Source: Aved-18 sp964606665
GTDB lineage: Bacteria; Cyanobacteriota; Vampirovibrionia; Obscuribacterales; Obscuribacteraceae
Length of the DNA stretch: 64,000 bases
Direction: 5' to 3'
NCBI GenBank assembly: GCA_964606665.1
Contig: CAZSHS010000001.1
Location: 62,001-126,000 of the forward strand
The notes below the pieces were generated by a model, which was given only the letters and a program-made list of their open reading frames with translations, was not told the DNA's origin and made no database searches. Of the stretch, positions 34,872 to 43,907 are shown piece after piece. The translations under genes were made by a program, and so were the position numbers. Within the stretch, counting starts at the first letter, position 1. Each line of letters begins with the position of its first letter.

Positions 34872-35825
34872 CTATTTCGTAAGCGCGGCTTCTTTCGCGC
34901 CTTGAAATTTGCTGCCCTGCCGAGTTCCGCGTGCGTGCATCACTTCATCGATTCGCTTAGTCACGCGTTCTTTTTCAAATGACCAGGTAGGAGCAATAAT
35001 TTCTTCTTCCATGCCTTCTGCAACTAAGCGCATAATCACCATATCTGGTGGCAGTATTTCTAAAGCGTCGGCGACCATTTCGACATAAAGATCTTCGTCC
35101 AGCACAGGAAGTGTGCCGTCGCGATAATCTTTTTCCATTGGTGTGCCGCGATAAATACAAAGCTGGTGAATCTTGACTGCATCGAGTTCAAGCGTTGGAT
35201 CAGAAATTGATCTAACTGTCTCCATCATGTCTTCGCGAGTTTCTTCGGGCAAGCCGAAAATCAAGTGAGTGGCAACACGCAGACCGCGTGCCTTAGCGCG
35301 ACGCACAGCATCGAAAAATTCTTCAGACGAATGTCCGCGATTAATAAGATCAAGCGTTTTGTTCTTGGATGACTGCAATCCAATTTCTAGCCAGACAAAA
35401 GTCTTTTCGTTATATTCGGCAAGTAAGTCTATAACGTCGTCATCAAGACAATCTGGACGCGTGCCTATGCAAAGACCTTCGACCTCGGGAAACTCGAAAG
35501 CAACATCGTAGAGACTGCGCAACACGCCTACTGGAGCGTAAGTGTTAGAGAATGCTTGGAAGTAAGCCATAAACTTCTTGGCTTTGAAACGGCGACCGAC
35601 TCGTTTGATGCCGGATGCCAATTGTTCGCGCACGCTCAACTCTATATTGATGGTTGGAGCACCAGATCCACGGTCATCGCAGAAAGTGCAACCGCCAAAG
35701 GCGCGCACGCCGTCACGGTTTGGGCAGGTGAAGCCAGCGTCTATTGGCACGCGATAAACGCGCTCGCCGAAGTGATTCTTCAGGTAAGAATTGAATGTCT
35801 TATATGGTGGGGGCAATTTATCCAT
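34872..35825 (-). CDS. TIGR01212 family radical SAM protein (YhcC-like)
   Basis: 317 residues. Opens with PPYKTFNSYLKNHFGERVYRV and has the cysteine cluster CPNRDGVRAFGGCTFC that binds the [4Fe-4S]/SAM centre in this family. The radical SAM core continues with IGTRPDCLDDDVIDLL and LEIGLQSSKNKTLDLINRGH; the DPTLELDAVKIHQLCIY strand precedes a short C-terminal extension. It is a YhcC-type protein of unknown substrate. Confidence 0.9.
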   Translation of the reverse strand: MDKLPPPYKTFNSYLKNHFGERVYRVPIDAGFTCPNRDGVRAFGGCTFCDDRGSGAPTINIELSVREQLASGIKRVGRRFKAKKFMAYFQAFSNTYAPVGVLRSLYDVAFEFPEVEGLCIGTRPDCLDDDVIDLLAEYNEKTFVWLEIGLQSSKNKTLDLINRGHSSEEFFDAVRRAKARGLRVATHLIFGLPEETREDMMETVRSISDPTLELDAVKIHQLCIYRGTPMEKDYRDGTLPVLDEDLYVEMVADALEILPPDMVIMRLVAEGMEEEIIAPTWSFEKERVTKRIDEVMHARGTRQGSKFQGAKEAALTK

Positions 35826-35930
35826 AGAACCAATGAGGTCTTGTCAGCCTTCTTTTGCCGATTATGAACTGCGAATTCCCAAAGATATCCACTAATAGGG
35901 CGGTTGTCAATGCGGCTGGGCGCTAGCGAG

Positions 35931-35960
35931 TTGACACGCCTTCAGGCTTATTGGTATTCT
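35931..35960 (+). promoter_or_regulatory. promoter of tRNA-Glu
   Basis: TTGACA (35931-35936), 18-nt spacer, TATTCT (35955-35960), about 21 nt before the mature tRNA 5' end. Confidence 0.7.
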
Positions 35961-35981
35961 GCAATTTAGTTAGTTCTTTAG

Positions 35982-36054
35982 GCCCCCATCGTCTAGAGGC
36001 CTAGGACACCTCCCTTTCACGGAGGCGACGGGGATTCGAATTCCCCTGGGGGTA
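35982..36054 (+). tRNA. tRNA-Glu (anticodon UUC)
   Basis: 73 nt cloverleaf. The acceptor stem is GCCCCCA/TGGGGGT with discriminator A. The anticodon arm is CCTCC-CTTTCAC-GGAGG, giving anticodon TTC. The T arm is GGGGA-TTCGAAT-TCCCC. CCA is not encoded. Confidence 0.97.
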
Positions 36055-36066
36055 AATTTTTTTGCA

Positions 36067-36094
36067 AAGCGTGTCTTAGGACATGCTTTTTTAT
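36067..36094 (+). terminator. terminator after tRNA-Glu
   Basis: AAGCGTGTC pairs with GACATGCTT (one G-T) across the loop TTAG; the 3' arm runs into TTTTTATT. Confidence 0.85.
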
Positions 36095-36217
36095 TGTTTG
36101 CAAGCCCATTTGTATAGAAAAGTAAATCAATAACTATTTGAGATATATTGTAAGCTTTTACAATTTATATCTTGTGCGACTTTATAAATCCCGCGTCACT
36201 TACATAAGGTGGAGAAA

Positions 36218-38086
36218 ATGGCAGAAGCTACGACAATTTCAAAGACTACAGTTGAAAAGCTGGCTCAGCAGTTGCGAGTAGACAGTATTAGATCCACCAC
36301 CGAAGCGGGCTCGGGTCACCCGACATCTTGCATGTCTGCTGCAGACCTCATGGCTGTGCTCATGACGCAGTTCTTGAAATTCGATTTCAAAGATCCTCAC
36401 TTCGAAAACAATGACCGCCTCATCTTCTCCAAAGGTCACGCCGCACCGCTTCTTTACTCCATGTACAAAGCCGCTGGCGCAGTCACTGACGAGGAGCTTA
36501 TGTCGCTTCGTAAAATCGGCTCGCGTTTGGAAGGTCACCCCGTTCCAGAAATTCTTCCTTTTGTAGATGTTGCTACAGGCTCGCTTGGGCAGGGGCTTTC
36601 GATGGGTGTCGGCATGGCGATGTCGGCTAAATATCTAGACAAACTTAATTACAAAGTCTGGGTTTTGCTTGGCGATAGTGAAATGGCAGAAGGCTCAGTG
36701 TGGGAAGCAATGCAATTAGCTTCGCACTACAAGCTAGATAACATGGTTGCCATCCTCGATATGAATCGACTTGGTCAGCGCGGCGAAACCGCTCTTGGCT
36801 GGAACTCAGGCGTGTATGCGCAGCGTGCTCGTGCATTTGGCTGGAACACGATTGAAATTAACGGTCACAACTTTGACGAAATCACCAAGGCGTACGAAGC
36901 AGCTATCGCAACTTTGACTAAGCCTACAATGATTATTGCTAAGACCGACAAAGGGCATGGTTTGGCACTTACTGAAAACAAAGACGGTTGGCATGGTAAG
37001 CCATTGAGCAAAGAAGAATGTGCCGAGGCTGTTAAGGAGCTTGGTGTAAACGATATTCGTATTGATGTTGCCAAGCCACAATCGAACGGTAAATCGGACA
37101 AAGTGAAACCGGCAGTGACAAACAAATTTGTCTGTCCTGATTTCAAAGGCGAAGTTGCTACTCGCGAAGCTTACGGCGAGGCGCTCAAAGCACTTGGTGA
37201 CGCTTTTGAAGACGTTGTTGTGCTTGACGCTGAAACGTCTAACTCGACATTTGCAGACAAATTTGGCAAAGCGCATATGGATAGATTTTTTGAAATCTAT
37301 ATAGCTGAGCAAGCTATGGTTGGCGTGGCATGCGGTTTTTCGACTAGAGGCAAAGCCGCTTATGCTTCAAGCTTCGCAGCGTTTTTAGCAAGAGCTTATG
37401 ACTTTATTCGTATGGGTGCAGTATCACGCTCTAATATCAAATTGTGCGGATCGCACGCAGGATGCTCCATTGGACAAGACGGACCATCGCAAATGGCACT
37501 TGAAGATCTGGCTTCCATCCGCGCTGTGATTAACAGTACAGTTCTTTATCCAAGTGATGCTTACGCAACGGCTCATTTGATTAATTCAATGCGTGCACTC
37601 AAAGGCGTCTCTTACATCCGCACCACAAGAGCCAAAACACCACTTTTGTATTCTGCTAAAGAAGAGTTTCCAATTGGCGGATCGAAAGTCTTGAAGAAAT
37701 CGAAAGAAGATCAAGTAACATTGATTGGTGCTGGTATCACGCTGCATGAATGTCTGAAAGCTTATGAAGAGCTCAAGTCGGCTGGTATCAATGCAAGAGT
37801 TATTGACCTTTATTCGATTAAACCGGTAGATGTTGAAACTCTGCGCAAAGCAGCTCAAGAAACAGGCAAGTTCGTGACCGTTGAAGATCACGCTCAAGAA
37901 GGCGGTATCGGCGACGCTGTACTTGGAGCCTTTGCATCGACTGAGAAAGAAAGAGCACCGCAGGCGCCACTATTGTTGAAATTGGCTGTACGCGAAGTGC
38001 CTGGCTCTGGAACTCCAGAAGAGTTGATGGACCTTGCCGGTATTACCGCCAAGCACATTGTGGCTGCTGCTAAGAGCTTAATTTAG
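36218..38086 (+). CDS. tkt: transketolase
   Basis: 622 residues. ThDP-dependent two-carbon transfer in the pentose-phosphate pathway. SGHPTSCMSAADLMAVLM, DRLIFSKGHAAPLLYS and the ThDP motif GDSEMAEGSVWEA...N (Asn in DMNRLG) mark the N-terminal domain; IAEQAMVGVACGF starts the pyrimidine-binding domain with its catalytic Glu; the C-terminal domain ends the chain. N- and C-terminal halves are fused in one chain. The sequence pattern is nearer to the compact (metazoan/archaeal-like) transketolases than to E. coli TktA. Start ATG 36218, with AAGG at 36206-36209 8 nt upstream; the frame is also open from GTG 36209. Confidence 0.93.
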   Translation: MAEATTISKTTVEKLAQQLRVDSIRSTTEAGSGHPTSCMSAADLMAVLMTQFLKFDFKDPHFENNDRLIFSKGHAAPLLYSMYKAAGAVTDEELMSLRKIGSRLEGHPVPEILPFVDVATGSLGQGLSMGVGMAMSAKYLDKLNYKVWVLLGDSEMAEGSVWEAMQLASHYKLDNMVAILDMNRLGQRGETALGWNSGVYAQRARAFGWNTIEINGHNFDEITKAYEAAIATLTKPTMIIAKTDKGHGLALTENKDGWHGKPLSKEECAEAVKELGVNDIRIDVAKPQSNGKSDKVKPAVTNKFVCPDFKGEVATREAYGEALKALGDAFEDVVVLDAETSNSTFADKFGKAHMDRFFEIYIAEQAMVGVACGFSTRGKAAYASSFAAFLARAYDFIRMGAVSRSNIKLCGSHAGCSIGQDGPSQMALEDLASIRAVINSTVLYPSDAYATAHLINSMRALKGVSYIRTTRAKTPLLYSAKEEFPIGGSKVLKKSKEDQVTLIGAGITLHECLKAYEELKSAGINARVIDLYSIKPVDVETLRKAAQETGKFVTVEDHAQEGGIGDAVLGAFASTEKERAPQAPLLLKLAVREVPGSGTPEELMDLAGITAKHIVAAAKSLI

Positions 38087-38101
38087 GGACGAGCTGACTA
38101 T

Positions 38102-38686
38102 TTAGTCGTAGCCTTCTTCGCGACCTTTCTTAAGCACTTTCAAGACGCTAAGTAGATTTTCGTTTTCGGGATATTCAGATTTCCCGTAATGAAAATTGGC
38201 GAACTGCCATTTGCCTTTTATTTGTTTGACTTCGGGTGTGACTGTGGCTTTGGTCAAAGTTTTGCCTTTAGCTACGCCGTGAACTTCGACTAAAAAAGCG
38301 TCGCCTTTTTGTGTTACTTTGGTGGCCAAATATTTGGCATAAGGTTCGCTATTTGTACTTAAAAATGGGTCGAAATCAAGCCCAATCAATTCGTCTGGAG
38401 ATTTTTTCTGTGCTGCTATATCGTCATTCAATCTTTTATTTAATTCAGGGGTAAAGTCTGCCGCCTTTTTTTTCATTACTGTTTCCAGTTCCATTGTTTT
38501 TTTGAAATTCTGTTGAGTGGCGGCGTACCAGTCATAGAAAGTTTGCACAAATGTTTTGGCGCCATTAGCACCTGGGGCAGCAGTGGTAGGAGTCGGTGGC
38601 GCTGCAAAGGCTTGTGTGCTGCTTAAGATGCACACAAATCCAGACAAGGCCAGAGTGCTTAAAGTACTCAAAGTACGCGTTTTCAT
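38102..38686 (-). CDS. exported DUF3828-like protein
   Basis: 194 residues. Signal peptide cleaved after AFA (about residue 28), then a Pro/Thr-rich stretch and a ~140-residue domain of the DUF3828 type, with FVQTFYDWYAATQ and YFANFHYG-like ends (here WQFANFHYGKSEYP). Function unknown. Good AAGGAG site. It follows the metzincin gene by 17 nt on the same strand, so the two exported proteins form an operon. Confidence 0.75.
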   Translation of the reverse strand: MKTRTLSTLSTLALSGFVCILSSTQAFAAPPTPTTAAPGANGAKTFVQTFYDWYAATQQNFKKTMELETVMKKKAADFTPELNKRLNDDIAAQKKSPDELIGLDFDPFLSTNSEPYAKYLATKVTQKGDAFLVEVHGVAKGKTLTKATVTPEVKQIKGKWQFANFHYGKSEYPENENLLSVLKVLKKGREEGYD

Positions 38687-38703
38687 TTAGGACTCCTTCT
38701 TTA

Positions 38704-39678
38704 TTAAAAAGTCTGGTGGGGAGCGACACTGTAAAGTGCGCGTAGAGTTTCTTTGTCGTTTTCCGAGATATGATAAGAAGCGCCTTCCGACCAGTGCTGC
38801 CAATTAGTCATAAGATCCGAGCCAAATGGGCTGTGGCATTGAATTCCAATTGCGTGTCCAAATTCGTGAGCAGCAGCATTTCGAATAGATTGACTGGCGA
38901 CTTGGCTTGAATAGGGGGAAAAGTCTGTTCGAAGTTCGATTATAATCGGACGTGTTTCGGTGTTGCGGACCATGTATAAGGTCTGTCCCGCCTGACTTGG
39001 TTGTGGAAAACTAGGCGACCAGAAAATCAGAATGTTTGCACCGACTGGGCTGTTGACGAATTGAAAAGTGACAATTCGCTCTTGCATCGCCCAGTTCCAG
39101 TCGCCAAGTCCAGAGCGAACTTGACTAGCAAAACCGCTTTGATATCCAGGGCACTGTTTAAGTGATTGAACGGCACCGGGTTTTCTGAGCCAATCTTGCA
39201 GTTCGCTCAATTGTGGTACGTTTAAATTTTTACCGCGGTATGCTTCAGGAAGTGCTAGTCCGTTGCTTACATAAATTTTGAGGGGCATCTGCTTGCGCGA
39301 CCAAACGGTATGCATTCCATTTTTCAAAGCATAGTAAGCATGAGCGTTTACACCATATCTCTTTTGTAATTCCAGGGCTGGATTCATATAAGGCGAATGA
39401 CTTGTTTGGGTGAGAAAGAGCCTGGAGAGTGCAGCTCTGCCCGTTTTGGTATCGCCTGCTTGAAAGGCAGAGAGCGATGCATAATACTGATAGCTCGCGT
39501 CTCTTGGGTTTAGAAGAGCTGCTTTAGCGAAATATTGATTTGCTTCTTTATATTTTTTTGCTTGTAGGGCTTTCAGTCCTTGTTGTGCTACCACTCCTGC
39601 GTTTTCGGCAGCCATTGTGGCTGAATTGCTACAGGATAGAGATAAAACGACCGCCAAAATAAGTTGTCTGATCTGCAT
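38704..39678 (-). CDS. exported TPR protein with metzincin-type metalloprotease domain
   Basis: 324 residues. Signal peptide (residues 1-23), two TPR-like repeats (~30-95), then a zinc metalloprotease domain with HEFGHAIGIQCH (His ~268), the full metzincin HExxHxxGxxH spacing. SDLMTN provides a Met-turn-like element. It fits a small matrixin-like extracellular protease. The sequence between the TPRs and the zinc site has no known subdomain. Confidence 0.85.
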   Translation of the reverse strand: MQIRQLILAVVLSLSCSNSATMAAENAGVVAQQGLKALQAKKYKEANQYFAKAALLNPRDASYQYYASLSAFQAGDTKTGRAALSRLFLTQTSHSPYMNPALELQKRYGVNAHAYYALKNGMHTVWSRKQMPLKIYVSNGLALPEAYRGKNLNVPQLSELQDWLRKPGAVQSLKQCPGYQSGFASQVRSGLGDWNWAMQERIVTFQFVNSPVGANILIFWSPSFPQPSQAGQTLYMVRNTETRPIIIELRTDFSPYSSQVASQSIRNAAAHEFGHAIGIQCHSPFGSDLMTNWQHWSEGASYHISENDKETLRALYSVAPHQTF

Positions 39679-39758
39679 AAAGTCTCTGCTCGCTAGTCTC
39701 TTGCGAATTATACTTCTGAATGGTCAAAGAGAATACCGTGAAAAACCGGCAAAAACTT

Positions 39759-40802
39759 CTAGCGAATTCCTGGGTTGTAATGCGCTCCGTAAATAATTCG
39801 TGGTTCGTTTAGATCTTTGTCTATAAAAGTATTTGGATTGTGAATGATATATTTTCGCGGAATATTTACTTGTTTTTTATTGCTGCCATCTGGGTTCATA
39901 AGCCAGATTCCAGAGTTTTTTAAATCGGCTCTATTGATGTAAAAGCAGACAAGTTGTTTGCCATCGGGCGTCCAGTCTGGTGTAGCCCATGCAAATGTGT
40001 TTGTGATTTGGACTTCTTTAGCGTCTGGATTTGTTAAATCTAAAACGAAAATCCTCCAGTCCTCTTTTCCGAAATAACGCATGAACACTACTTTTTTGCC
40101 GTCTGGCGAAATTCTAGGATCGTAGTCTCCTAGATTAAATGATTCGGGTTTATAGCTTGCAAAGATTGGGTGAGTGAGCTGCTTGGCTAAGCTTGTGTCT
40201 ATTTTGCTATACCAGATTGTATTTGGATGTTTCTTTTCAGGATCCACAGTGCCAAAAACAAAATCATTTCCGCGCACATGTGGATCTGACGGCATCAAAT
40301 TTTGGGGAGTTGGCAGCTCACGCTCGTTTCCAGTCTCGATATCGAGTAGGCGAATCGCTGTTTTCTGGGGTGGTTTGAAATGAATGTAGATAATGTGTTT
40401 ATCGTCAACAAAGGAGCTATTTGCTGCCATAACGCCATTTTGATGCGGGACTACTGCCCGCAGGTTACTGCCGTCGATATTCGCCACTAAAATTTCAGTG
40501 TTGAAATAGCCACTCTCCTCCAGGCAGAGCCCATCCAAATTTTTATGATAGTACTTGGTAAGAGTTAGAAGTTTTCCATTGGGAGATACGCGTGGATGAG
40601 TGAGATTGTGAGTCGAATCCTTCAAAATTATTTTAAAATCTGAGCCATCAAATTTGGTACTAGCGATAACAAATCGCAGAGGATTGCTTTCTGCTGCGCA
40701 AGATGCAAGGACTAAACTTAGAATGGTTAAGGTAGTTAGGTAAAAATTTCTGATGGCAGTTGGGGTCGTCAAGGAGAGCCGTCCAATTCGGTATGATACC
40801 AT
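39759..40802 (-). CDS. TolB-like beta-propeller lipoprotein
   Basis: 347 residues. A hydrophobic segment ends in a lipobox-like LASC (about residue 35), predicting a lipoprotein. About six repeats of the TolB/WD40-like type follow, with DG(S/K) turns such as SPNGKLLTL, SPDGKKVVFM and TPDGKQLVCF. It probably senses or scaffolds at the periplasm. The first ~15 residues before the hydrophobic segment are unusually long, so the start may lie downstream. It diverges from the 40851 gene with a 48-nt gap. Confidence 0.8.
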   Translation of the reverse strand: MVSYRIGRLSLTTPTAIRNFYLTTLTILSLVLASCAAESNPLRFVIASTKFDGSDFKIILKDSTHNLTHPRVSPNGKLLTLTKYYHKNLDGLCLEESGYFNTEILVANIDGSNLRAVVPHQNGVMAANSSFVDDKHIIYIHFKPPQKTAIRLLDIETGNERELPTPQNLMPSDPHVRGNDFVFGTVDPEKKHPNTIWYSKIDTSLAKQLTHPIFASYKPESFNLGDYDPRISPDGKKVVFMRYFGKEDWRIFVLDLTNPDAKEVQITNTFAWATPDWTPDGKQLVCFYINRADLKNSGIWLMNPDGSNKKQVNIPRKYIIHNPNTFIDKDLNEPRIIYGAHYNPGIR

Positions 40803-40850
40803 TTTAAACTGTCGCTCTGGAACATTTATTGCTTGTGGAGGTCAAACCAA

Positions 40851-41150
40851 ATGGGATATGAACAAGACCATGACGCATTCTTAGTCGAGGTGAACACTCT
40901 TTGGAATGAAATGCAGGCTATGAATACCGATGGACTGTCACCAGAACAGCTCAGTTCGATTAAACACTTTGTGCGTGAAAATGAACAAACACGCGATGCA
41001 CTTACAAACGGAAGAGCACCAGCCCTAGAGGCTTACAACGCATCTGACCCAACCATGAAGGCTCGCATGGAAGCCGAACTACAGAGGCAGCGCCAAGCAT
41101 TTTTGCAAGCACAAAATTTCTTGAGACAGGTTCTGGCAACTAAAGCCTGA
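40851..41150 (+). CDS. small helical hypothetical protein
   Basis: 99 residues from ATG 40851 (GGAGG 9 nt upstream; the frame is open from 40833). All-helical, acidic and Gln/Glu-rich, with no signal peptide. No family recognised. Its stop abuts the convergent membrane glycosyltransferase gene. Confidence 0.75.
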   Translation: MGYEQDHDAFLVEVNTLWNEMQAMNTDGLSPEQLSSIKHFVRENEQTRDALTNGRAPALEAYNASDPTMKARMEAELQRQRQAFLQAQNFLRQVLATKA

Positions 41151-43814
41151 TCAAAATATTTCAAATCCATCAGCAATTGGATTTGCTCGCATCTCACTTA
41201 TAGTGAGGGTGCATTCCTTCCAAGAAAGAGATGGCAAATACGATTCGAAATAATTTTTGACTCCAAAATATTGTCTGCTTTTGGCGCGACCGCCTTCGCT
41301 GAGCTCTAAACTAATTGAAGTGACTGGTAGCCCAAGTGCTGACGGACTGGTCAAAAATGAGAAGTGGACTGGGTTATCGCCCTGGTCAACTTCAATGCTG
41401 GATGGAACGAAATGCTGAAGCGCTGATTTTTTCGATGAATTAATTGATGCTGTGCATTTGATTGGAACAGAAAAAGATTTTTTTTCTTCGCTTACCAGAT
41501 TTCCTTTGAATGTCAAAACCCAGGTGGAATGCGGCTCGTACTGGGCAGTTCGAAGTAGTTCTATTTTTTGATTTATTTTCGGGCTAGATTGTTTGAGGCT
41601 GGTTTGAACTGTTCTAAATAATTCGACAGCAGGTTCTTTCTTGGGTGCGACAAGCAATCTGATATTGTAAGAACCTGACTGAAAGCCAGTATGACCGGAT
41701 AGATCAGACTTGCCTTCACTCAATTCTGAAAGTAAAAACTTTTCATCGAACCGAGGATCTGAAAATTCGTCTGTTCGCTCAACACCGCAAAAAGTTTTGT
41801 CCCAGGAATAATAATGTAAGCCTGGAACAATTACCTGATTACGCTTGGGGACATATGAGCCAAAGAATTGACTCTTGCGCGATCTATTTTGATTTTTGGC
41901 ACTTACAATTTCGATTTCAAGCTCGGGTTTTAGTTTTGAGCTTGATGAGTTGGCGATATTTGCAAGAATGGTTGGTGAAAGCGCAATTGCGTACCATTGA
42001 CGCAAATCGTGCAGAGTTCCGCCGCCTCCAATTAAAAGAGACGAAAATAAAGCTTCCATTTCTTGATCTTTGGAAAGATTTTGAACGAGCGGCATCAATG
42101 GAAAAACAGGACTATTTAGCTTTTGACCGTTAACCAGTACCTCGGCATTTTGTCCTAGCGCATGCCAGTTTTGACAGTCTATTAATACGTAGCAGTCACG
42201 CGATAAGAGGTCGGTTATCTTGTCTTTGGGAATTAAAATACTTTGTTTTATTGATTTGCCAGATGAAACAAGTTCGGTTTTCCATTCGTGCGCACGCCCG
42301 TGGACAGCTAGATGTGTGACTGTAAATGGCATAAACAAAATTGCAATAGCAGTGACCGACCAACCTGAGCGTTTAGAAAAATTGTGACAAGTGCGTGCCA
42401 GATGAAATAGCAAAGCTGTAAACAATATGTATGCAATGGCTTTGATAGCTAATTCTAAATAAAATGCAGTGTTGAAATGGGTTACACCAGGTACCGCGCG
42501 TAGTACCGCAATAATATTTAGTCTAAGTAATATCAAAAGTGCAAGACCGGTTCCTGCCACTAATAATCCGTCTTTGCGTGTGGCTTTGTTCTTCAATAGT
42601 TCAGCCACTGCGTATAAACCAAATGCAGCAAACATCAAAATTTGGGGCATGGCAGTGATGCCATAACGGGGTAATGTTGAAAATAGAACATAAACTGCAT
42701 GAACTGCCACGATTCCAGTCAGAAAACAGCGAGAACGAAATTTATTTCGCCCTTCTGTTAAATCATCGCTTTTAACGAAAAAGCCAAATCCAATGCCGAT
42801 GCAAGCTAAAAATAAAAGCAATTGGTGAATGAAAATCTGGTCGGACATTGCCACTGGACCAATAGGAGTTCTAAAATCGTTCCAGTGGAATTTGAATAAT
42901 CGGGCTGGTTTATCCAGAAGTAATGACCAGAATTCAGAAGGGTTTCGACGCATCTGTTCTTTGATTATTTGCGGAGCAGACTTGTTTTCGAGTGCGGCAA
43001 AGCTCATGAACGGATAAGTTATCCATCCTCTGCCAACTGGATCTAGACCCACGCACAAATTGTAATTCTGTTTGCGGTCAGGCATAAAACTGATGCTACC
43101 AGTACTTAAATTTTGCAGAAAGAAAACTGGGGCCAGTACAAGCATGAAGCCAAATACTGCAGAAATAGCTGTTTTTAAAAAAGTTTTGCTACGAATTTGC
43201 ATCAAAAGAACGATCGCTACAGGCACTATAAAAAGCACCAGGGCCGAGCGTGTTTGTTGCAATAGTGCAAGAGTAATTCCAAGACCCAGAGCCCATCTAA
43301 CGTTGTTCTTGTCATTGGTTTCTTGAATGAGAGACACTGTTAAATAGCTGACTGCGGTGACAAAAAAAACAGCTAGATTTTCGCTCAGCACACGATCAGT
43401 ATTAACGATAAAACCGGGATAGAAAATTGCCAGAGCAGCAGATACAAAGCCGACTGGAGGGCTCCAACATCGCTTTGCCGTCATAGCAATTAGGACGCAA
43501 CTCAGAGCCGATATCAAACACTGTCCAAGAAGGGGACCGATAACCGAATAACCGTCTGGAATATGTCCACTGACAAAATATCCAAATATCAAAAACAGAG
43601 GAAAGACGCATCCTGCTTGTTTCATCATTAAAGCAAGAGAATCTGGTTGTGCTTGGTTAGTTAGTACTTTGTAGAATTCATGCGCGTCTTTGAGATATTC
43701 AGACGAATCACCAATGGCTGCAATTGCAAGATGTCCATCTGCAAAAACGAAGCAAAGTCTGACTGAAAGAGCAATTGCAAAAATTATTGAGTATATGAAG
43801 TAGTTGGTCTTCAT
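41151..43814 (-). CDS. GT39-like polytopic membrane glycosyltransferase with large C-terminal domain
   Basis: 887 residues. Residues 1-~510 have about 12 membrane segments in the PMT/ArnT (GT39 superfamily) style, with the first-loop acidic motif GDSSEYLKDAHEF and a second-loop-like QTRSALVLF region. Residues ~520-887 are a soluble, beta-rich domain that I do not recognise. It likely transfers a lipid-linked sugar onto an envelope acceptor. Neighbours give no clear pathway. Confidence 0.75.
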   Translation of the reverse strand: MKTNYFIYSIIFAIALSVRLCFVFADGHLAIAAIGDSSEYLKDAHEFYKVLTNQAQPDSLALMMKQAGCVFPLFLIFGYFVSGHIPDGYSVIGPLLGQCLISALSCVLIAMTAKRCWSPPVGFVSAALAIFYPGFIVNTDRVLSENLAVFFVTAVSYLTVSLIQETNDKNNVRWALGLGITLALLQQTRSALVLFIVPVAIVLLMQIRSKTFLKTAISAVFGFMLVLAPVFFLQNLSTGSISFMPDRKQNYNLCVGLDPVGRGWITYPFMSFAALENKSAPQIIKEQMRRNPSEFWSLLLDKPARLFKFHWNDFRTPIGPVAMSDQIFIHQLLLFLACIGIGFGFFVKSDDLTEGRNKFRSRCFLTGIVAVHAVYVLFSTLPRYGITAMPQILMFAAFGLYAVAELLKNKATRKDGLLVAGTGLALLILLRLNIIAVLRAVPGVTHFNTAFYLELAIKAIAYILFTALLFHLARTCHNFSKRSGWSVTAIAILFMPFTVTHLAVHGRAHEWKTELVSSGKSIKQSILIPKDKITDLLSRDCYVLIDCQNWHALGQNAEVLVNGQKLNSPVFPLMPLVQNLSKDQEMEALFSSLLIGGGGTLHDLRQWYAIALSPTILANIANSSSSKLKPELEIEIVSAKNQNRSRKSQFFGSYVPKRNQVIVPGLHYYSWDKTFCGVERTDEFSDPRFDEKFLLSELSEGKSDLSGHTGFQSGSYNIRLLVAPKKEPAVELFRTVQTSLKQSSPKINQKIELLRTAQYEPHSTWVLTFKGNLVSEEKKSFSVPIKCTASINSSKKSALQHFVPSSIEVDQGDNPVHFSFLTSPSALGLPVTSISLELSEGGRAKSRQYFGVKNYFESYLPSLSWKECTLTISEMRANPIADGFEIF

Positions 43815-43907
43815 CTTCTTATGGAAATAAGTAAAATATGGTTAAACCCCAGATATCGAGAACTGCGTGGAAAATAATTACAGTCCAGAGTGATTTGGTG
43901 CGCAGAT

